DNA of 64,000 bases, from the NCBI RefSeq assembly GCF_900103735.1, contig NZ_FMXE01000014.1, forward strand, positions 1 through 64,000, in the 5' to 3' direction. This DNA comes from Algoriphagus alkaliphilus. Lineage in GTDB: Bacteria > Bacteroidota > Bacteroidia > Cytophagales > Cyclobacteriaceae. Both the position numbers and the translations under genes were made by a program. Positions 45,971-55,788 of this stretch are shown here, piece after piece (within the stretch, counting starts at the first letter, position 1; the number at the start of each line of letters is the position of its first letter). The notes under the pieces were generated by a model, which searched no databases, was not told where the DNA came from, and saw only the letters and a program-made list of their open reading frames with translations.

Positions 45971-46770
45971 TTGTTCGATTTGTTTAAATCAGATAGTTGT
46001 TTGAGTAAGATCAGCCTTTTACCTACACCCTTCCAAAGGTATCTCCCAAAATAAAAAGCGGCACTTGGAAGATTGATTTTTTCAATTTCCGTCAAGACTT
46101 TCCATAAGTCTGCGGCATTTCCAAAAAACGAAGTGGACTGTGAACCCTGTCTGAATCGATAATTTGAAAGTGGAAGATTTATTCCTTTGGCTTTAAATCC
46201 CTGTTTCAAAATTCTAAGATGAAACACATAATCTTCGGCTTTAACCACATTTGCCTCCACAATTGGGATTTCAACTTGATCTCTATCGATCATCAAAGTG
46301 ATAATTGAAAACGCGGGATTTCCAAGCAATTGGCTGTAGCTGACTTCTTCCTGAAACTTGACATTGCCTTTGCCCATGAAGTCTCCGTCCTCAGTTATTC
46401 GCTGAAACATGGTAAAGGAAACCGGTACATTTCCAGCAAGCATAAAGGCCACTTGAGTGCTTAGTTTTTCTGGCTCAAAGGTGTCGTCTGAATCCAAGAA
46501 ACACAGGAATCTACCTGTTGCGGTTTTAATCCCGAGGTTTCTGGCTGCCAGAGCGCCACTGTTTCGATCTAGGGAAATGACTTTGATTCTTGGGTCCGAG
46601 TCCGCATATCCTCTACAGACTTCTATAGAATTGTCAGAGGAGCAGTCGTCAATTAACAGTAGCTCCCAATTGGTATAAGTTTGGTTTTGAACCGAGTCAA
46701 TCGTCATCCCGACAAATTTACCGGTATTGAATACCGGAACGATTACAGAAATCAAGGGACTTTGACTCAT
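45967..46770 (-). CDS. Family 2 glycosyltransferase
   Basis: A 267-residue GT-A inverting transferase. SVIVPVFNTGKFVGMTIDSV opens the nucleotide domain, LLIDDCSSDNS gives the first acidic pair, and FLCFLDSDDTFEPEKL carries the DxD-type metal site (residues ~90-105). The second half is short and basic. The donor and acceptor cannot be predicted. It overlaps both neighbours by 4 bp (ATGA-type), indicating translational coupling. Confidence 0.92.
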   Translation of the reverse strand: MSQSPLISVIVPVFNTGKFVGMTIDSVQNQTYTNWELLLIDDCSSDNSIEVCRGYADSDPRIKVISLDRNSGALAARNLGIKTATGRFLCFLDSDDTFEPEKLSTQVAFMLAGNVPVSFTMFQRITEDGDFMGKGNVKFQEEVSYSQLLGNPAFSIITLMIDRDQVEIPIVEANVVKAEDYVFHLRILKQGFKAKGINLPLSNYRFRQGSQSTSFFGNAADLWKVLTEIEKINLPSAAFYFGRYLWKGVGKRLILLKQLSDLNKSNN

Positions 46771-47939
46771 TTAGTTGTATGAATTTCTATGGATTTTTTA
46801 ACAAAATCCGCAAAAGCTTTGCTCCAGTATTGAAGGGAGTTTTTTTGAAATTCCTCACTGAGGTTTTTGCTAATTCGCGAATAAAGCTCAGGATCAGAGG
46901 AGAGTCTGAGGGCCGCTTCAGCAAGTTCCTTAGGATCTCCGGATCTCACAAAAAGACAGGTTTCCATATGCTTAAGTTCATTTGCTATACCTCCTACTTC
47001 GGTGGAAACCACCGGTAAAGCGAAGGCTCGAGCTTCATTAATGATTTTTGGAAGTCCTTCACTATAGGAAGATATCATTAAGAGGTCGTGGTTTTTGTAA
47101 GCATCAAAAAGCGTAGTACCGAAAGGTACATAGCCTTCAAATGTGATTAGGTTACTTAATCCAAGTGATTTAACCTGCTCTGTCGCTGCTTCTCTTGAGA
47201 CGCCTTCACCGATGATGCTAAGACTAACATTTTTCTTTTGAGCGATCAATTTTACAGCTTGAATCAGGATATTCAATCCTTTTTCCGGTTCGAGTCTGCC
47301 TACAAATAATAGTTTAACTGAGTCAAAATTCTGTCCCACTCTGGGCGAAACTGCAAACTCCTCCGGAACGATGGAATCGCTTATGAAGGTGGAGGCTTTG
47401 AAGTCAGGAGAAAGTCTTTGATACATTTCTTCTCCTACTGTAACCAATATAGCTTTAGGATGAAAAAAAGAAGCGTATCGATAGACCATTCGAGTGAACA
47501 AAATTCCGATTGCCCGTTGGATTCCGCTATACCGGACCTGAATCAGAGCTTCCAAGTTTTGCCTAACAAAAAGGACAACAGGTTTGTTCGAGCCAAACAT
47601 CCAAAGGATTAGAAAACTGATGGGATGCGGCCATGTAAGCCAAAACAGGTCAAAATCCTTCAGGTGACTTTTCAAGAGCTTGTAGGATTTCCAAAGAAGT
47701 CCAGGATTCTTCAGGAAATCAGCCACACTGGAATAATAGGGGAGTTCCAGAAGATGATTGGCTTGATCCGAAAAAAAGTAAAATCCTTCGGAAGATTCAG
47801 GAGAAAGCCTAGAACCTAACTTAAAACTTTCAAAATGATCTTGGCAGGTAGCTTTTATAAAAAGAATGTGAGAATCGTCTCCATAAATAGAACCATTCCT
47901 TTTTTTGAGAATAAAATCGTTGTAAGCAAAAATCTTCAT
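46767..47939 (-). CDS. Family 4 glycosyltransferase
   Basis: A 390-residue GT-B retaining transferase. The C-terminal donor domain shows LLFVGRLEPEKGLNIL (near residue 208), SIIGEGVSRE, and the E-x7-E motif region SYSEGLPKIINEARAFALPV, then STEVGGI. The N-terminal domain is less conserved, as usual. It belongs to the tightly packed run of minus-strand genes, 30 bp after the polymerase-like gene. Confidence 0.92.
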   Translation of the reverse strand: MKIFAYNDFILKKRNGSIYGDDSHILFIKATCQDHFESFKLGSRLSPESSEGFYFFSDQANHLLELPYYSSVADFLKNPGLLWKSYKLLKSHLKDFDLFWLTWPHPISFLILWMFGSNKPVVLFVRQNLEALIQVRYSGIQRAIGILFTRMVYRYASFFHPKAILVTVGEEMYQRLSPDFKASTFISDSIVPEEFAVSPRVGQNFDSVKLLFVGRLEPEKGLNILIQAVKLIAQKKNVSLSIIGEGVSREAATEQVKSLGLSNLITFEGYVPFGTTLFDAYKNHDLLMISSYSEGLPKIINEARAFALPVVSTEVGGIANELKHMETCLFVRSGDPKELAEAALRLSSDPELYSRISKNLSEEFQKNSLQYWSKAFADFVKKSIEIHTTK

Positions 47940-47969
47940 AGAACTAAACCGGAAAATTAAGCTACCGGG

Positions 47970-49406
47970 TTATTGAATTTCCAAAAATTTGGCTGGTTGG
48001 TCTTTTTGCTGTCCGGATAGATTCTTTGGTTTGGCTGCCTGAATGATTCCCACACAGGAAATCCCCATCAAAAGTGGTGTGATGTAGGTTCTGGTCGCTG
48101 AATGGAACGTTGCCAAAAAGCCGATCAAAAAACAGGCAACCAATAAACCTTTACTGATATTTTCGGGTGTTCCATTTCTATTGAGAAAAAAAATCCCCAA
48201 GAAAAGGAGAAAAATAATCAATCCTAAGGAACCATGTTCAGCCAAAAGTCGGGAGAGCTCCACATGGGGAGCATAGCCTTTATAGTCATCTCTCAAAAAT
48301 GTGGAAGCCCCTACCCCTACTCCCATTGCCGGATATTCAGCAAAAAGCTCTACATCTTCGAGGAAGATGTCTGACCTATTCGTGGTAATTTTGTTCAGAT
48401 TTTTATCGGCACTACCAGCCAAGGTCCCCTGAGTTTCCCCCTGATACCTGAGCAAAAGCATCCCCCCTGTTATAGTGTTGGCGACGATCATTACCAAAAA
48501 AAGCATGATCCCAAGAGGAATCACATATTTTTTAAAATTAGGTATGGCCAATCTTCTCCGATCTTTAATCGAAAGTCTTGCGAGATAATACATTAATACT
48601 AAGATTCCTAAGAATCCTCCAATCATTCCACCTCTGGAAAAAGTCAGCAGACCTTGTATGGTAAGTAGCGCGAGGACTACAATATCCAGCATTTTGTATC
48701 CTGTAACCCGGTAGCTCAAAAGGATACATGAGGCCATCAAAAAAACTCCTAGGCCAAGAATTGTAGATACTTGATTCGAACCAAACCCACCTGCAGTTGC
48801 AAAATTAGCTCCAAGGCTAAATTCTACCGAATCCAAATCAGGTGTCTTGATTATAGTATAAACCAAAACAGATATGATTGGAAAAAGCATGAGTTTGGAC
48901 CAACTAATGAGCGTTTTTAAATTGATTTTTAAGGAAGAGAAAAACCATACTGCAAATCCAATATTCAAAAGGCCCAAAAGATTGAATTTGACATCATTGA
49001 ATTCTACACTACCGCTCTCATCGAAAAATGCCGCAGGGAGTGCCAAAATAACAATAATAAGACCCAGACTTCCCTTTACCGTATAATTTCTGGAAATCAT
49101 CAACCCTAGAGGGCATAGAAAAAGCAAAATGTATTTTCCTAACTCATAGGGTAAAAAGGGATCTGCTTGTGCCAACCTTCCCAAAGCTTCAAATGAGGCA
49201 AAATAAATGATGATTTCAGCAATTAGTCTTGGACGATCTTTGGAACTGACACTGAAAAGATTAATAGATGAATACAAGAGTGCCAAATAAAAGAATCCAA
49301 TTACAGGGAACTTATTGATAGTAGAAGCCCCTCCCAATAAAGCATGGATTAGGAACCAGAAAAAAGAAAACTTATACTTTTTAAGCTCTGTTAAAAAAAC
49401 TCTCAT
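47970..49406 (-). CDS. Wzy/WaaL-type O-antigen polymerase or ligase
   Basis: A 478-residue inner-membrane protein with about eleven to twelve helices. A large periplasmic loop precedes APHVELSRLLAEHGSLGLII (near residue 385), the O-antigen ligase/polymerase family signature with the conserved H(x)E and following helix. RGGMIGGFLGILVL before it is also typical. It would polymerise lipid-linked repeat units in the periplasm or ligate them to a carrier; the two cannot be separated by sequence. It is the only such gene in the window, so it is the polymerase candidate for this locus. Confidence 0.87.
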   Translation of the reverse strand: MRVFLTELKKYKFSFFWFLIHALLGGASTINKFPVIGFFYLALLYSSINLFSVSSKDRPRLIAEIIIYFASFEALGRLAQADPFLPYELGKYILLFLCPLGLMISRNYTVKGSLGLIIVILALPAAFFDESGSVEFNDVKFNLLGLLNIGFAVWFFSSLKINLKTLISWSKLMLFPIISVLVYTIIKTPDLDSVEFSLGANFATAGGFGSNQVSTILGLGVFLMASCILLSYRVTGYKMLDIVVLALLTIQGLLTFSRGGMIGGFLGILVLMYYLARLSIKDRRRLAIPNFKKYVIPLGIMLFLVMIVANTITGGMLLLRYQGETQGTLAGSADKNLNKITTNRSDIFLEDVELFAEYPAMGVGVGASTFLRDDYKGYAPHVELSRLLAEHGSLGLIIFLLFLGIFFLNRNGTPENISKGLLVACFLIGFLATFHSATRTYITPLLMGISCVGIIQAAKPKNLSGQQKDQPAKFLEIQ

Positions 49407-49415
49407 TCCTAAGTC

Positions 49416-50474
49416 CTAATTAAATAAAGTGCTATACTCCTTAAAAAATTTGTCACCCCCAAACTCGGACAATAGTTTTTCTTTAAAGAGTAGTGATTTG
49501 GAAAATGCCTCCTCATGTTTTTCAATTATCTTAATCATTTGGCTCTCTAACGACTCCGGATTATTTGGAGAGGCCAAATATCCAAAACGTCCCTCACCCA
49601 GCAACTCAGGACAGGCCCCTACTGCAGAGCACAAAACAGGGACACCACTAAGTCCGAGCTCCAAAACAGAAACAGGCAGCCCTTCCACATCAGAAGAGAG
49701 TACCGCAAACCGTGCTTGGTCAAACCAGTCTTTCAGTGCAATTACAGGTCCTGTGATTGTAATTTTTTTTTCCAATTTTTCTAATTGAATTAATCCTTGT
49801 AGATCCCGAAGATACTCTTCATCCTCGCAGGTTCCAATCAAGGCTAACTTAAGCGTAGGATTTGTTTTGGCTACTTTCGAAAACGCAAGAACTAAATTTC
49901 TGTGATTTTTAGGCTTTTTGAGATTTGCCAATGAAATAATCCAATTCTTACTGCTTCGGTCAACTGCCTGATCAGAAATCTTATCCGGGAAATTCCCGAT
50001 AAATTTACTTTTGGGAATGCGAGGAAGTTCTTTTTTGACCCACTCCAACAAATCCAAATTAACTGCAATAACACTGTCTATTCCATTTTGGATAAATTTC
50101 ACCTGTTTTCCGAACCGACCATTGTCAGACGAAAAACCCCCATAATGTGCATGCCAAATAACCTGAGTTTTCGGCAGGAAACCCCCCAAAATTGTGGCCC
50201 AAAAAATAGAGGAGTCATGTGCATGGATTACGGAAGGATTAAACGATTTAATTCTTTTTAGCAAGTCAAAAAATGTAATGAAATCCAAAGTTCGCTTTTT
50301 AGAAAGAATCACTAATGAACTCTGATCTTTGACTAACACCCCCAAAGGGCCTCCTTTTCGAGTGGCAACGAGCAAATTTGGAATTCCTTTCTCACTAAAG
50401 AGATTTGCCAAATTCACAGCCATTCTTTCCCCTCCCCCGATATCGAGCGAGTCAATCAATTGAACGACTCTCAT
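49416..50474 (-). CDS. Family 4 glycosyltransferase
   Basis: A 352-residue GT-B enzyme. The start MRVVQLIDSLDIGGGERMAV (GGxE nucleotide-binding turn) is characteristic of the WbpY/TuaC-like groups. The donor site reads VLSSDVEGLPVSVLELGLSG then VPVLCSAVGACPELL. Compared with the E-x7-E pattern the first Glu is in DVEGLP and the second in VLELG. It overlaps the upstream gene by 4 bp and is followed 9 bp later by the polymerase gene. Confidence 0.92.
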   Translation of the reverse strand: MRVVQLIDSLDIGGGERMAVNLANLFSEKGIPNLLVATRKGGPLGVLVKDQSSLVILSKKRTLDFITFFDLLKRIKSFNPSVIHAHDSSIFWATILGGFLPKTQVIWHAHYGGFSSDNGRFGKQVKFIQNGIDSVIAVNLDLLEWVKKELPRIPKSKFIGNFPDKISDQAVDRSSKNWIISLANLKKPKNHRNLVLAFSKVAKTNPTLKLALIGTCEDEEYLRDLQGLIQLEKLEKKITITGPVIALKDWFDQARFAVLSSDVEGLPVSVLELGLSGVPVLCSAVGACPELLGEGRFGYLASPNNPESLESQMIKIIEKHEEAFSKSLLFKEKLLSEFGGDKFFKEYSTLFN

Positions 50475-51592
50475 TCAAATTTCTCAATTTCGGTCTGAAA
50501 TTTCTCTAAATTAAATCCTCTTGCCCAAGACATGGCTGCAATACTGGTTTGCTGGAACAGCGATTCATCATTCAAAAAAGGGAGCAAGGCCTGATATAAT
50601 TTCTCAGGATCCTTAGATAGTAGGACTCCTCGTTCACCGTCTTTACCGACCATCTCAGGTACACAGCTTACCGCGGAGGTGAACGGCACACACCCCCAAA
50701 ACATGGCTTCGGCTACCGCTTTGGGCCATCCTTCTGTTCGGGAAATAAAAATCAAAAAGTGAGACTCTTTAAGGATTTCCTTGATTTCAGCTGCGGTGAC
50801 ATTCCCCAAAAAACTAACATGGTCTGAAAGTCCCATTTCACCGGAAAGTTCTTCCAGTTCCTGACGCATCACGCCATCTCCGCAATAAGTAAACTCAAAA
50901 TTAATTCCCTGGTCTACTAGTATTTTACTTAAGTAAATTCCGATTTCCGGATTTTTCCCATCATAAATGGCTCCGATGTAAACCAGTTTCAACTTTTGTC
51001 TAAGAGAAATTTTCTTAATTGGCTCTTCCTCTTCTTTCCTGTAACTGGCTGTAAAAAAAGGAACTACATTGGGGGAATTATCCGGCCAATTACCATACAC
51101 CAGCACTTTAGCATTTCGTGTAAAGTGAGTTGAATTAGCTATCCAACGTTGAATTTTATAGGTCAGGGGTTGGATGGATTCCGGATCCCAATTTCCTGCA
51201 TATTTAATGGTTTTGAATTTGGAAGGAAAGAGCACCTGAACAAACATCGCCAAGAGACCCATATTTCCCGGGATTCTGATATGGATGTGGTCAGATTTCC
51301 ACATTTCCATAAAAGTCCGAATGAGAATATAGGGTATTTGTACAAGTGATTGGAATCTGGCTGACCAAGACTGGATATGATATGCTGGTACGGATTCGAA
51401 TTCCAAGTTGGGATGATCATAAGCCAAATCGATCTTTCCGGGCTTTTGAGAACTGATCAATGGGGCGAGGACAGTAACTTTTTCCTTATTTCGAATCCAA
51501 AGATTCATCTCTCTTACATAGGGTCCATACCCATAGTATTTCCCATTTTCTGCATAATGATGGACACAGGTAATGATTAAAAAATTACGCAT
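50471..51592 (-). CDS. Family 4-like glycosyltransferase
   Basis: A 373-residue GT-B enzyme. The N-terminal half carries TCVHHYAENGKYYGYGPYVR, not typical of named families. The C-terminal donor site is clear: LVYIGAIYDGKNPEIGIYL, ISRTEGWPKAVAEAMFWGCV, then PEMVGKDGERGVLL. The acceptor is unknown. It overlaps the neighbouring transferase genes by 8 and 4 bp. Confidence 0.9.
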   Translation of the reverse strand: MRNFLIITCVHHYAENGKYYGYGPYVREMNLWIRNKEKVTVLAPLISSQKPGKIDLAYDHPNLEFESVPAYHIQSWSARFQSLVQIPYILIRTFMEMWKSDHIHIRIPGNMGLLAMFVQVLFPSKFKTIKYAGNWDPESIQPLTYKIQRWIANSTHFTRNAKVLVYGNWPDNSPNVVPFFTASYRKEEEEPIKKISLRQKLKLVYIGAIYDGKNPEIGIYLSKILVDQGINFEFTYCGDGVMRQELEELSGEMGLSDHVSFLGNVTAAEIKEILKESHFLIFISRTEGWPKAVAEAMFWGCVPFTSAVSCVPEMVGKDGERGVLLSKDPEKLYQALLPFLNDESLFQQTSIAAMSWARGFNLEKFQTEIEKFE

Positions 51593-52730
51593 TAATTACT
51601 TGGTTGTAAAAGCTTAGATTTTCATGAAGAACGGGTTCAAATCCAAAATTTTCTTGAATCGTTTTTCTGGCGGCCCGCGATATTTCCTGCTTTCTTCCCA
51701 GCGCTTCAAACGCCTCCCTGATCGTCTCAGCAATACTTGAAACCTCCAAAGGATTACACAGAAATCCGTCTATGCCATGCCGAATTGTTTCAGGACCGGG
51801 TCCTTTATCTGTGAAAATTACAATCTTACCCATAGCCATCGCCTCCGGTGCTACCAATCCCTGAGTTTCCATGAAGGACGGAAAAATACATATTTCGGCA
51901 CTTTCATAAATTCCGGGGATTTGATCATGAGGTACTGGATCGTGAAGTTGGATATGAGATTCCAGTCTCCCCTTAATCATCTCCCGGATCATCTCTTTGT
52001 ATGAGTCACCATTTGAGAAGTACCAGTCTTTGCCATAGATGTCCAGATGTACATTTGGAAATTGGTCTTTGACCTGATCAATTGCCAAAATTAAATTCTT
52101 TACTCCCTTTTTTTGACAAACCGTGCCGACAAATACCAAGCTGTGTGGGTTGGGATTTACAGAATCAGGTGAAAAACTGAATTTTTCGCAATCAATGCCT
52201 CCCCTAATTTTCATAACAGGTTTGTCGTTAAAACTTAAAAATTTATTTGTGTGTGCTTTAACGTATTCAGAAACAGCTATAAAGGCATCTGCTTTTTTGA
52301 AAGATCGTTTTTCCTGAAAGCCTTTCCAGAACTCTATTTTTCTATTTTCGGATTCTGCAAAAAAGTGATGCCCTCCATGAAGTCGTATTATGAATTTTAC
52401 CCCTTTGGGTTTTTCCAAGAAAGCAAAAGCCAACTCAGATCCCTCCACAATGTCCAGGGGGGTTTTTGCATGAATTTCTTGAAGTTTTTGGTTTAATCCT
52501 TTTGCAATAAACCACCAGTTGATCGCTTTTATTTTAGGGTTAGGGATCCGGATAATTCTAACTCCCTCGACTACATTATCTTCCAAAGCATTCGAGTTAT
52601 TTGCTCCTAAAACAGTTACCTGAATACCCTTTTTGACAAGTACAGGAAGAAAAGTATTCAAAAAAACGCCGACTCCTCCTGGGCTAATACCAGGCTTGGG
52701 GTATTCATGCGTCAAAAAACAGATATTCAT
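51585..52730 (-). CDS. Family 4 glycosyltransferase
   Basis: A 381-residue GT-B enzyme with the starting pattern MNICFLTHEYPKPGISPGGV, a GG-containing nucleotide turn. The donor domain is LVFVGTVCQKKGVKNLILAI and the E-x7-E region is FPSFMETQGLVAPEAMAMGK, then FTDKGPGPETIRHG. It resembles UDP-glucose- or UDP-GlcNAc-dependent members, but the sugar is not assignable. It is coupled to its neighbours by 4- and 8-bp overlaps. Confidence 0.92.
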   Translation of the reverse strand: MNICFLTHEYPKPGISPGGVGVFLNTFLPVLVKKGIQVTVLGANNSNALEDNVVEGVRIIRIPNPKIKAINWWFIAKGLNQKLQEIHAKTPLDIVEGSELAFAFLEKPKGVKFIIRLHGGHHFFAESENRKIEFWKGFQEKRSFKKADAFIAVSEYVKAHTNKFLSFNDKPVMKIRGGIDCEKFSFSPDSVNPNPHSLVFVGTVCQKKGVKNLILAIDQVKDQFPNVHLDIYGKDWYFSNGDSYKEMIREMIKGRLESHIQLHDPVPHDQIPGIYESAEICIFPSFMETQGLVAPEAMAMGKIVIFTDKGPGPETIRHGIDGFLCNPLEVSSIAETIREAFEALGRKQEISRAARKTIQENFGFEPVLHENLSFYNQVINA

Positions 52731-54118
52731 TGTTTACTATTTTGAAGTTGAGTTAACCAATCAGCAATTTTTTGAGATGCTAAGATTCCTTCTTCCTCAA
52801 ACACTATTTTTTCTTTCCATTTATTTCGATCCGGACCTACTTGGTAGGGATGCTCAATGGCCTGAATGATTTTGGATTCTATCTCTTCCGGAGAGTTGAT
52901 CCACCCGACAGGATTCAAGCCATCCATGGTCCTGAAATGTTGGAATTGATAAGTGCGTTTGACAGACCAAGGATGGTCAGGTTTTACATCGTAATTGACA
53001 TAAAGACCCGGCTTATCAAATTGAGCAAAATCCAATGCCATGGTTGATCCTACATTGATGACCGCGGCGCTATGTCGGGCTAGATTTACCAATACCGCGA
53101 TATCCTCATAGTATGGAAAGAAAGTGTTCCACATCTTTCCATGCTTCCATTTTGGCTGCATCAATACAATATTGGGGTGCTTTTCTAAGATGTCCACATA
53201 GCGATGATGTCCTTCAACTGGCACAGGTCTAAATAGGATTTGAATATTTCTATGCGCTTTTAGATTTTCTGCCAGATCATTTAGATAAAGTGGATCATGA
53301 GGAGAAGTCAGGCTATCATCTCCTGAGAAACAAACCCAGTGTTTATGAGGATCTAATCCATTACTTCCTGCAAATTCTTCCCGAGACTGGAAAACCTCCG
53401 GATTTTTATAAAAGTCAAATTGTGGTGTTCCAACGATATGAACACGTTGCTGGTCTATATTGGGAAAGTAGATTGCCAATTCATCCTTCATATAAGCGGA
53501 CCATACCAAGTAGTCATCCGCGCGCACAGGAAGTCGGCCTTTGGGCAAGTTATCCCAGGAAAATATTGCTGCTACCGTTTTGATGCCCAAATCCTGAGCG
53601 GCCAACATGGCAATACCGGCATTTGGCATCCGCTGGTGGGTACAGAAAAGGATGTCCGGATTAATATTTTCGAGTTCCTTTTTGTATCTAAAGTAGGCGT
53701 CGGATTTTCGGTTTTTGGATTTGACTATGTTCTCAACCGCAATGATTTGCTTATCTGATTTGATAGTTTTACCAAGCAGCGCAGCTACAAAATTCGACAC
53801 TTTCCCTTTGGTTGTTTTCTTTGGTAGCCAATTGTCCATTATGGTTGGATTGGCCAATTTTCTGGAATTAAGTGACAGTCGGGCATAGCTGACACTGTCA
53901 CGCAAAAGCTGAGCAATAGGGTCCTCCCGATGATTAACAAATGGGAATTCACCGGGAAACAATCCTACATGCAGTTTTTTTGACTGGATGATGACCTCCG
54001 GATCCAAGCCATGCCAGATTACAATCTCTGCTCCGGCAGCATTGAGAATAGGCAGAATAGGCGAATACAGGTAGTTTCGAATACCTACTCCATCAGGGAT
54101 CAAAAAACAAACTCTCAT
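52727..54118 (-). CDS. GT-B-fold glycosyltransferase-like protein
   Basis: A 463-residue protein that begins MRVCFLIPDGVGIRNYLY. The C-terminal half has HSAAVINVGSTMALDFAQFD (near residue 370), the Gly-Ser/Thr donor-binding turn seen in CDP-glycerol-transferase-like and UDP-GlcNAc epimerase-like GT-B proteins, plus RPVPVEGHHRYVDIL. The named family is uncertain. I chose the ATG that overlaps the upstream stop codon by 4 bp (ATGA), matching the rest of this operon; a longer open frame exists but would run 34 codons into the acetyltransferase gene. Confidence 0.8.
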   Translation of the reverse strand: MRVCFLIPDGVGIRNYLYSPILPILNAAGAEIVIWHGLDPEVIIQSKKLHVGLFPGEFPFVNHREDPIAQLLRDSVSYARLSLNSRKLANPTIMDNWLPKKTTKGKVSNFVAALLGKTIKSDKQIIAVENIVKSKNRKSDAYFRYKKELENINPDILFCTHQRMPNAGIAMLAAQDLGIKTVAAIFSWDNLPKGRLPVRADDYLVWSAYMKDELAIYFPNIDQQRVHIVGTPQFDFYKNPEVFQSREEFAGSNGLDPHKHWVCFSGDDSLTSPHDPLYLNDLAENLKAHRNIQILFRPVPVEGHHRYVDILEKHPNIVLMQPKWKHGKMWNTFFPYYEDIAVLVNLARHSAAVINVGSTMALDFAQFDKPGLYVNYDVKPDHPWSVKRTYQFQHFRTMDGLNPVGWINSPEEIESKIIQAIEHPYQVGPDRNKWKEKIVFEEEGILASQKIADWLTQLQNSKQ

Positions 54119-54774
54119 TTTAGGGGGATTAAGAAGTCTTGGATTGACTCGACTTCGTCTAAATTTTGAAGAAAAAGTGGTTTGAGTTTCAGAATTTGAT
54201 CTTCCGGCAAATCCCACCATTTAAGGAGCAGCAGCTCTTCTACAATTTTATCTGAAAACCGTTTTCGTATAGGTTTTGCCGGGTTTCCGGCTACAATAGT
54301 GTAAGGTTCCACATTTTTCGTAACCACCGAACCTGCAGCCAAAATAGCCCCATCCCCGACTTCTACCCCAGCCAAAACTATAACTCCATGGCCTACCCAT
54401 ACATCATTCCCGATACGGATGAGCTGTTCTGTCTTCAAGGTTTTCAGTTCTCCATTAAAGAGCTGTCTATTGATGTAAGTGGTTAAATGGGAAATAGGGT
54501 GATTGGTAGAATGGAAAGCGACATCTCTTCCTATCTGGCAATATTTACCAAGAATGGCTTTACCTCCGAAATAATTGTTTGTCCCTAAAGTGGTGCGGAA
54601 ACCCAGCTGGGTTCTATCCGCAAAAGCACAATTCTCAGGGATCAAATTGCCTCCACCAAACTGGACATGATGAACACCGGTGGTCCAGAAAGAGACTTGA
54701 TTTCCCTTTCCTACTGTATAGGTAGGTTTGGATATCCGCTGTAAAAAACGTCTGATTTTGTCTGATAGTGCCAT
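54115..54774 (-). CDS. CatB/XAT-type hexapeptide O-acetyltransferase
   Basis: A 219-residue left-handed beta-helix acyltransferase. The catalytic His is in AFHSTNHPISH (near residue 90). The coil is extended by GNDVWVGHGVIVLAGVEVGD and GAILAAGSVVTKNVEPY, with the coenzyme-A-side signature VAGNPAKPIRKRF. It would add an acetyl group to a sugar of the glycan. Its start directly follows the upstream gene, and its stop overlaps the next start by 4 bp. Confidence 0.9.
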   Translation of the reverse strand: MALSDKIRRFLQRISKPTYTVGKGNQVSFWTTGVHHVQFGGGNLIPENCAFADRTQLGFRTTLGTNNYFGGKAILGKYCQIGRDVAFHSTNHPISHLTTYINRQLFNGELKTLKTEQLIRIGNDVWVGHGVIVLAGVEVGDGAILAAGSVVTKNVEPYTIVAGNPAKPIRKRFSDKIVEELLLLKWWDLPEDQILKLKPLFLQNLDEVESIQDFLIPLK

Positions 54775-55788
54775 TTAATATTTCTCTTTCATCCCCAAAA
54801 ACCCAAAGAATTGCTTTCTGAATCTGTAAAAAAGATTGACCCACAGAAACTGTCCTACTAGGACAGCCAACTTTGAGATGGGCTGAGCTGGAGGGATGGA
54901 ATACGATTCGATGTTTGATTTTTCAATAGACTTTAAATCGGAAAGTGTGTCCCACATCCAGGTTGCGGGAGTATTCCCCATATGGTAGGCAAAATTACCT
55001 ATGGTCGCTAACCTAAGAAACCCTGAACGATCATTTGGATCATCCAAATAAGCTTCTTCACTGCCTCCTTGCACCCTGAATTCACATACTTTGGTGGGAC
55101 TGTTTTCGAATACTTCCTTTCTAAAAGTGCCTACAAAATGTCCACAGCCAATTACTGCTTCTTGATTTTTAGGATTGGCAATGACCAAATACTTTTGAAG
55201 GTGAATGGGATCGTAAAGTTTTGAGCCGACACTTTTTTGAAAATTATCCATTCCTTCAGGATCTTGCACATCCCTGAATCGGATTTTACCCTTGAAAAGT
55301 CCATAGTACAAAGTGCTCCCAGTACTATATAAATATCCTTTGCTACTGGGAACCGGGGAGACCATTCCTGCTTCAGGAAAATTCTTGAAAACGGCATAAG
55401 TTTCATCTTGCCAGTCCTTCAGAAATAAAACATCAGAATCCGATATGGTTACAAGGGGCTCCAAATTGCTCTTGATTATCGAATAAATGGCATTTATTTT
55501 TCCCAGATTTTCTTTGGTATAAAAAACCTGATCTATCAGAGGATAGGTTTCTTTATAGGAATAAATCAATTGCTCTACCTCTTTACAGCAACCGTTAATA
55601 ATAATAGAAATTCGTGTCTTTTCGTGACTTGTATACAATACTGATTCAAGACAAAGCTTAAATACTTCTTTGGCATGCTTAAAGTATTCCTCTTCCAGAT
55701 TGGGAATGTAAACAGAAAGTATTACCCGATGCGTGGAATCAAGATGAATCCTGTTATCGGTTTTTGAGGGGTTTATTCCTTGTCTCAT
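54775..55788 (-). CDS. Family 2-like glycosyltransferase
   Basis: A 337-residue GT-A protein. VILSVYIPNLEEEYFKHA starts the nucleotide domain, NGCCKEVEQL replaces the usual ND-type turn, and VTISDSDVLFLKDWQDE holds the DxD metal site near residue 120. The C-terminal third (GGSEEAYLDDPNDRSGF) has an acidic segment and then a likely membrane-associated helix. The donor is unknown. It overlaps the upstream gene by 4 bp. Confidence 0.87.
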   Translation of the reverse strand: MRQGINPSKTDNRIHLDSTHRVILSVYIPNLEEEYFKHAKEVFKLCLESVLYTSHEKTRISIIINGCCKEVEQLIYSYKETYPLIDQVFYTKENLGKINAIYSIIKSNLEPLVTISDSDVLFLKDWQDETYAVFKNFPEAGMVSPVPSSKGYLYSTGSTLYYGLFKGKIRFRDVQDPEGMDNFQKSVGSKLYDPIHLQKYLVIANPKNQEAVIGCGHFVGTFRKEVFENSPTKVCEFRVQGGSEEAYLDDPNDRSGFLRLATIGNFAYHMGNTPATWMWDTLSDLKSIEKSNIESYSIPPAQPISKLAVLVGQFLWVNLFYRFRKQFFGFLGMKEKY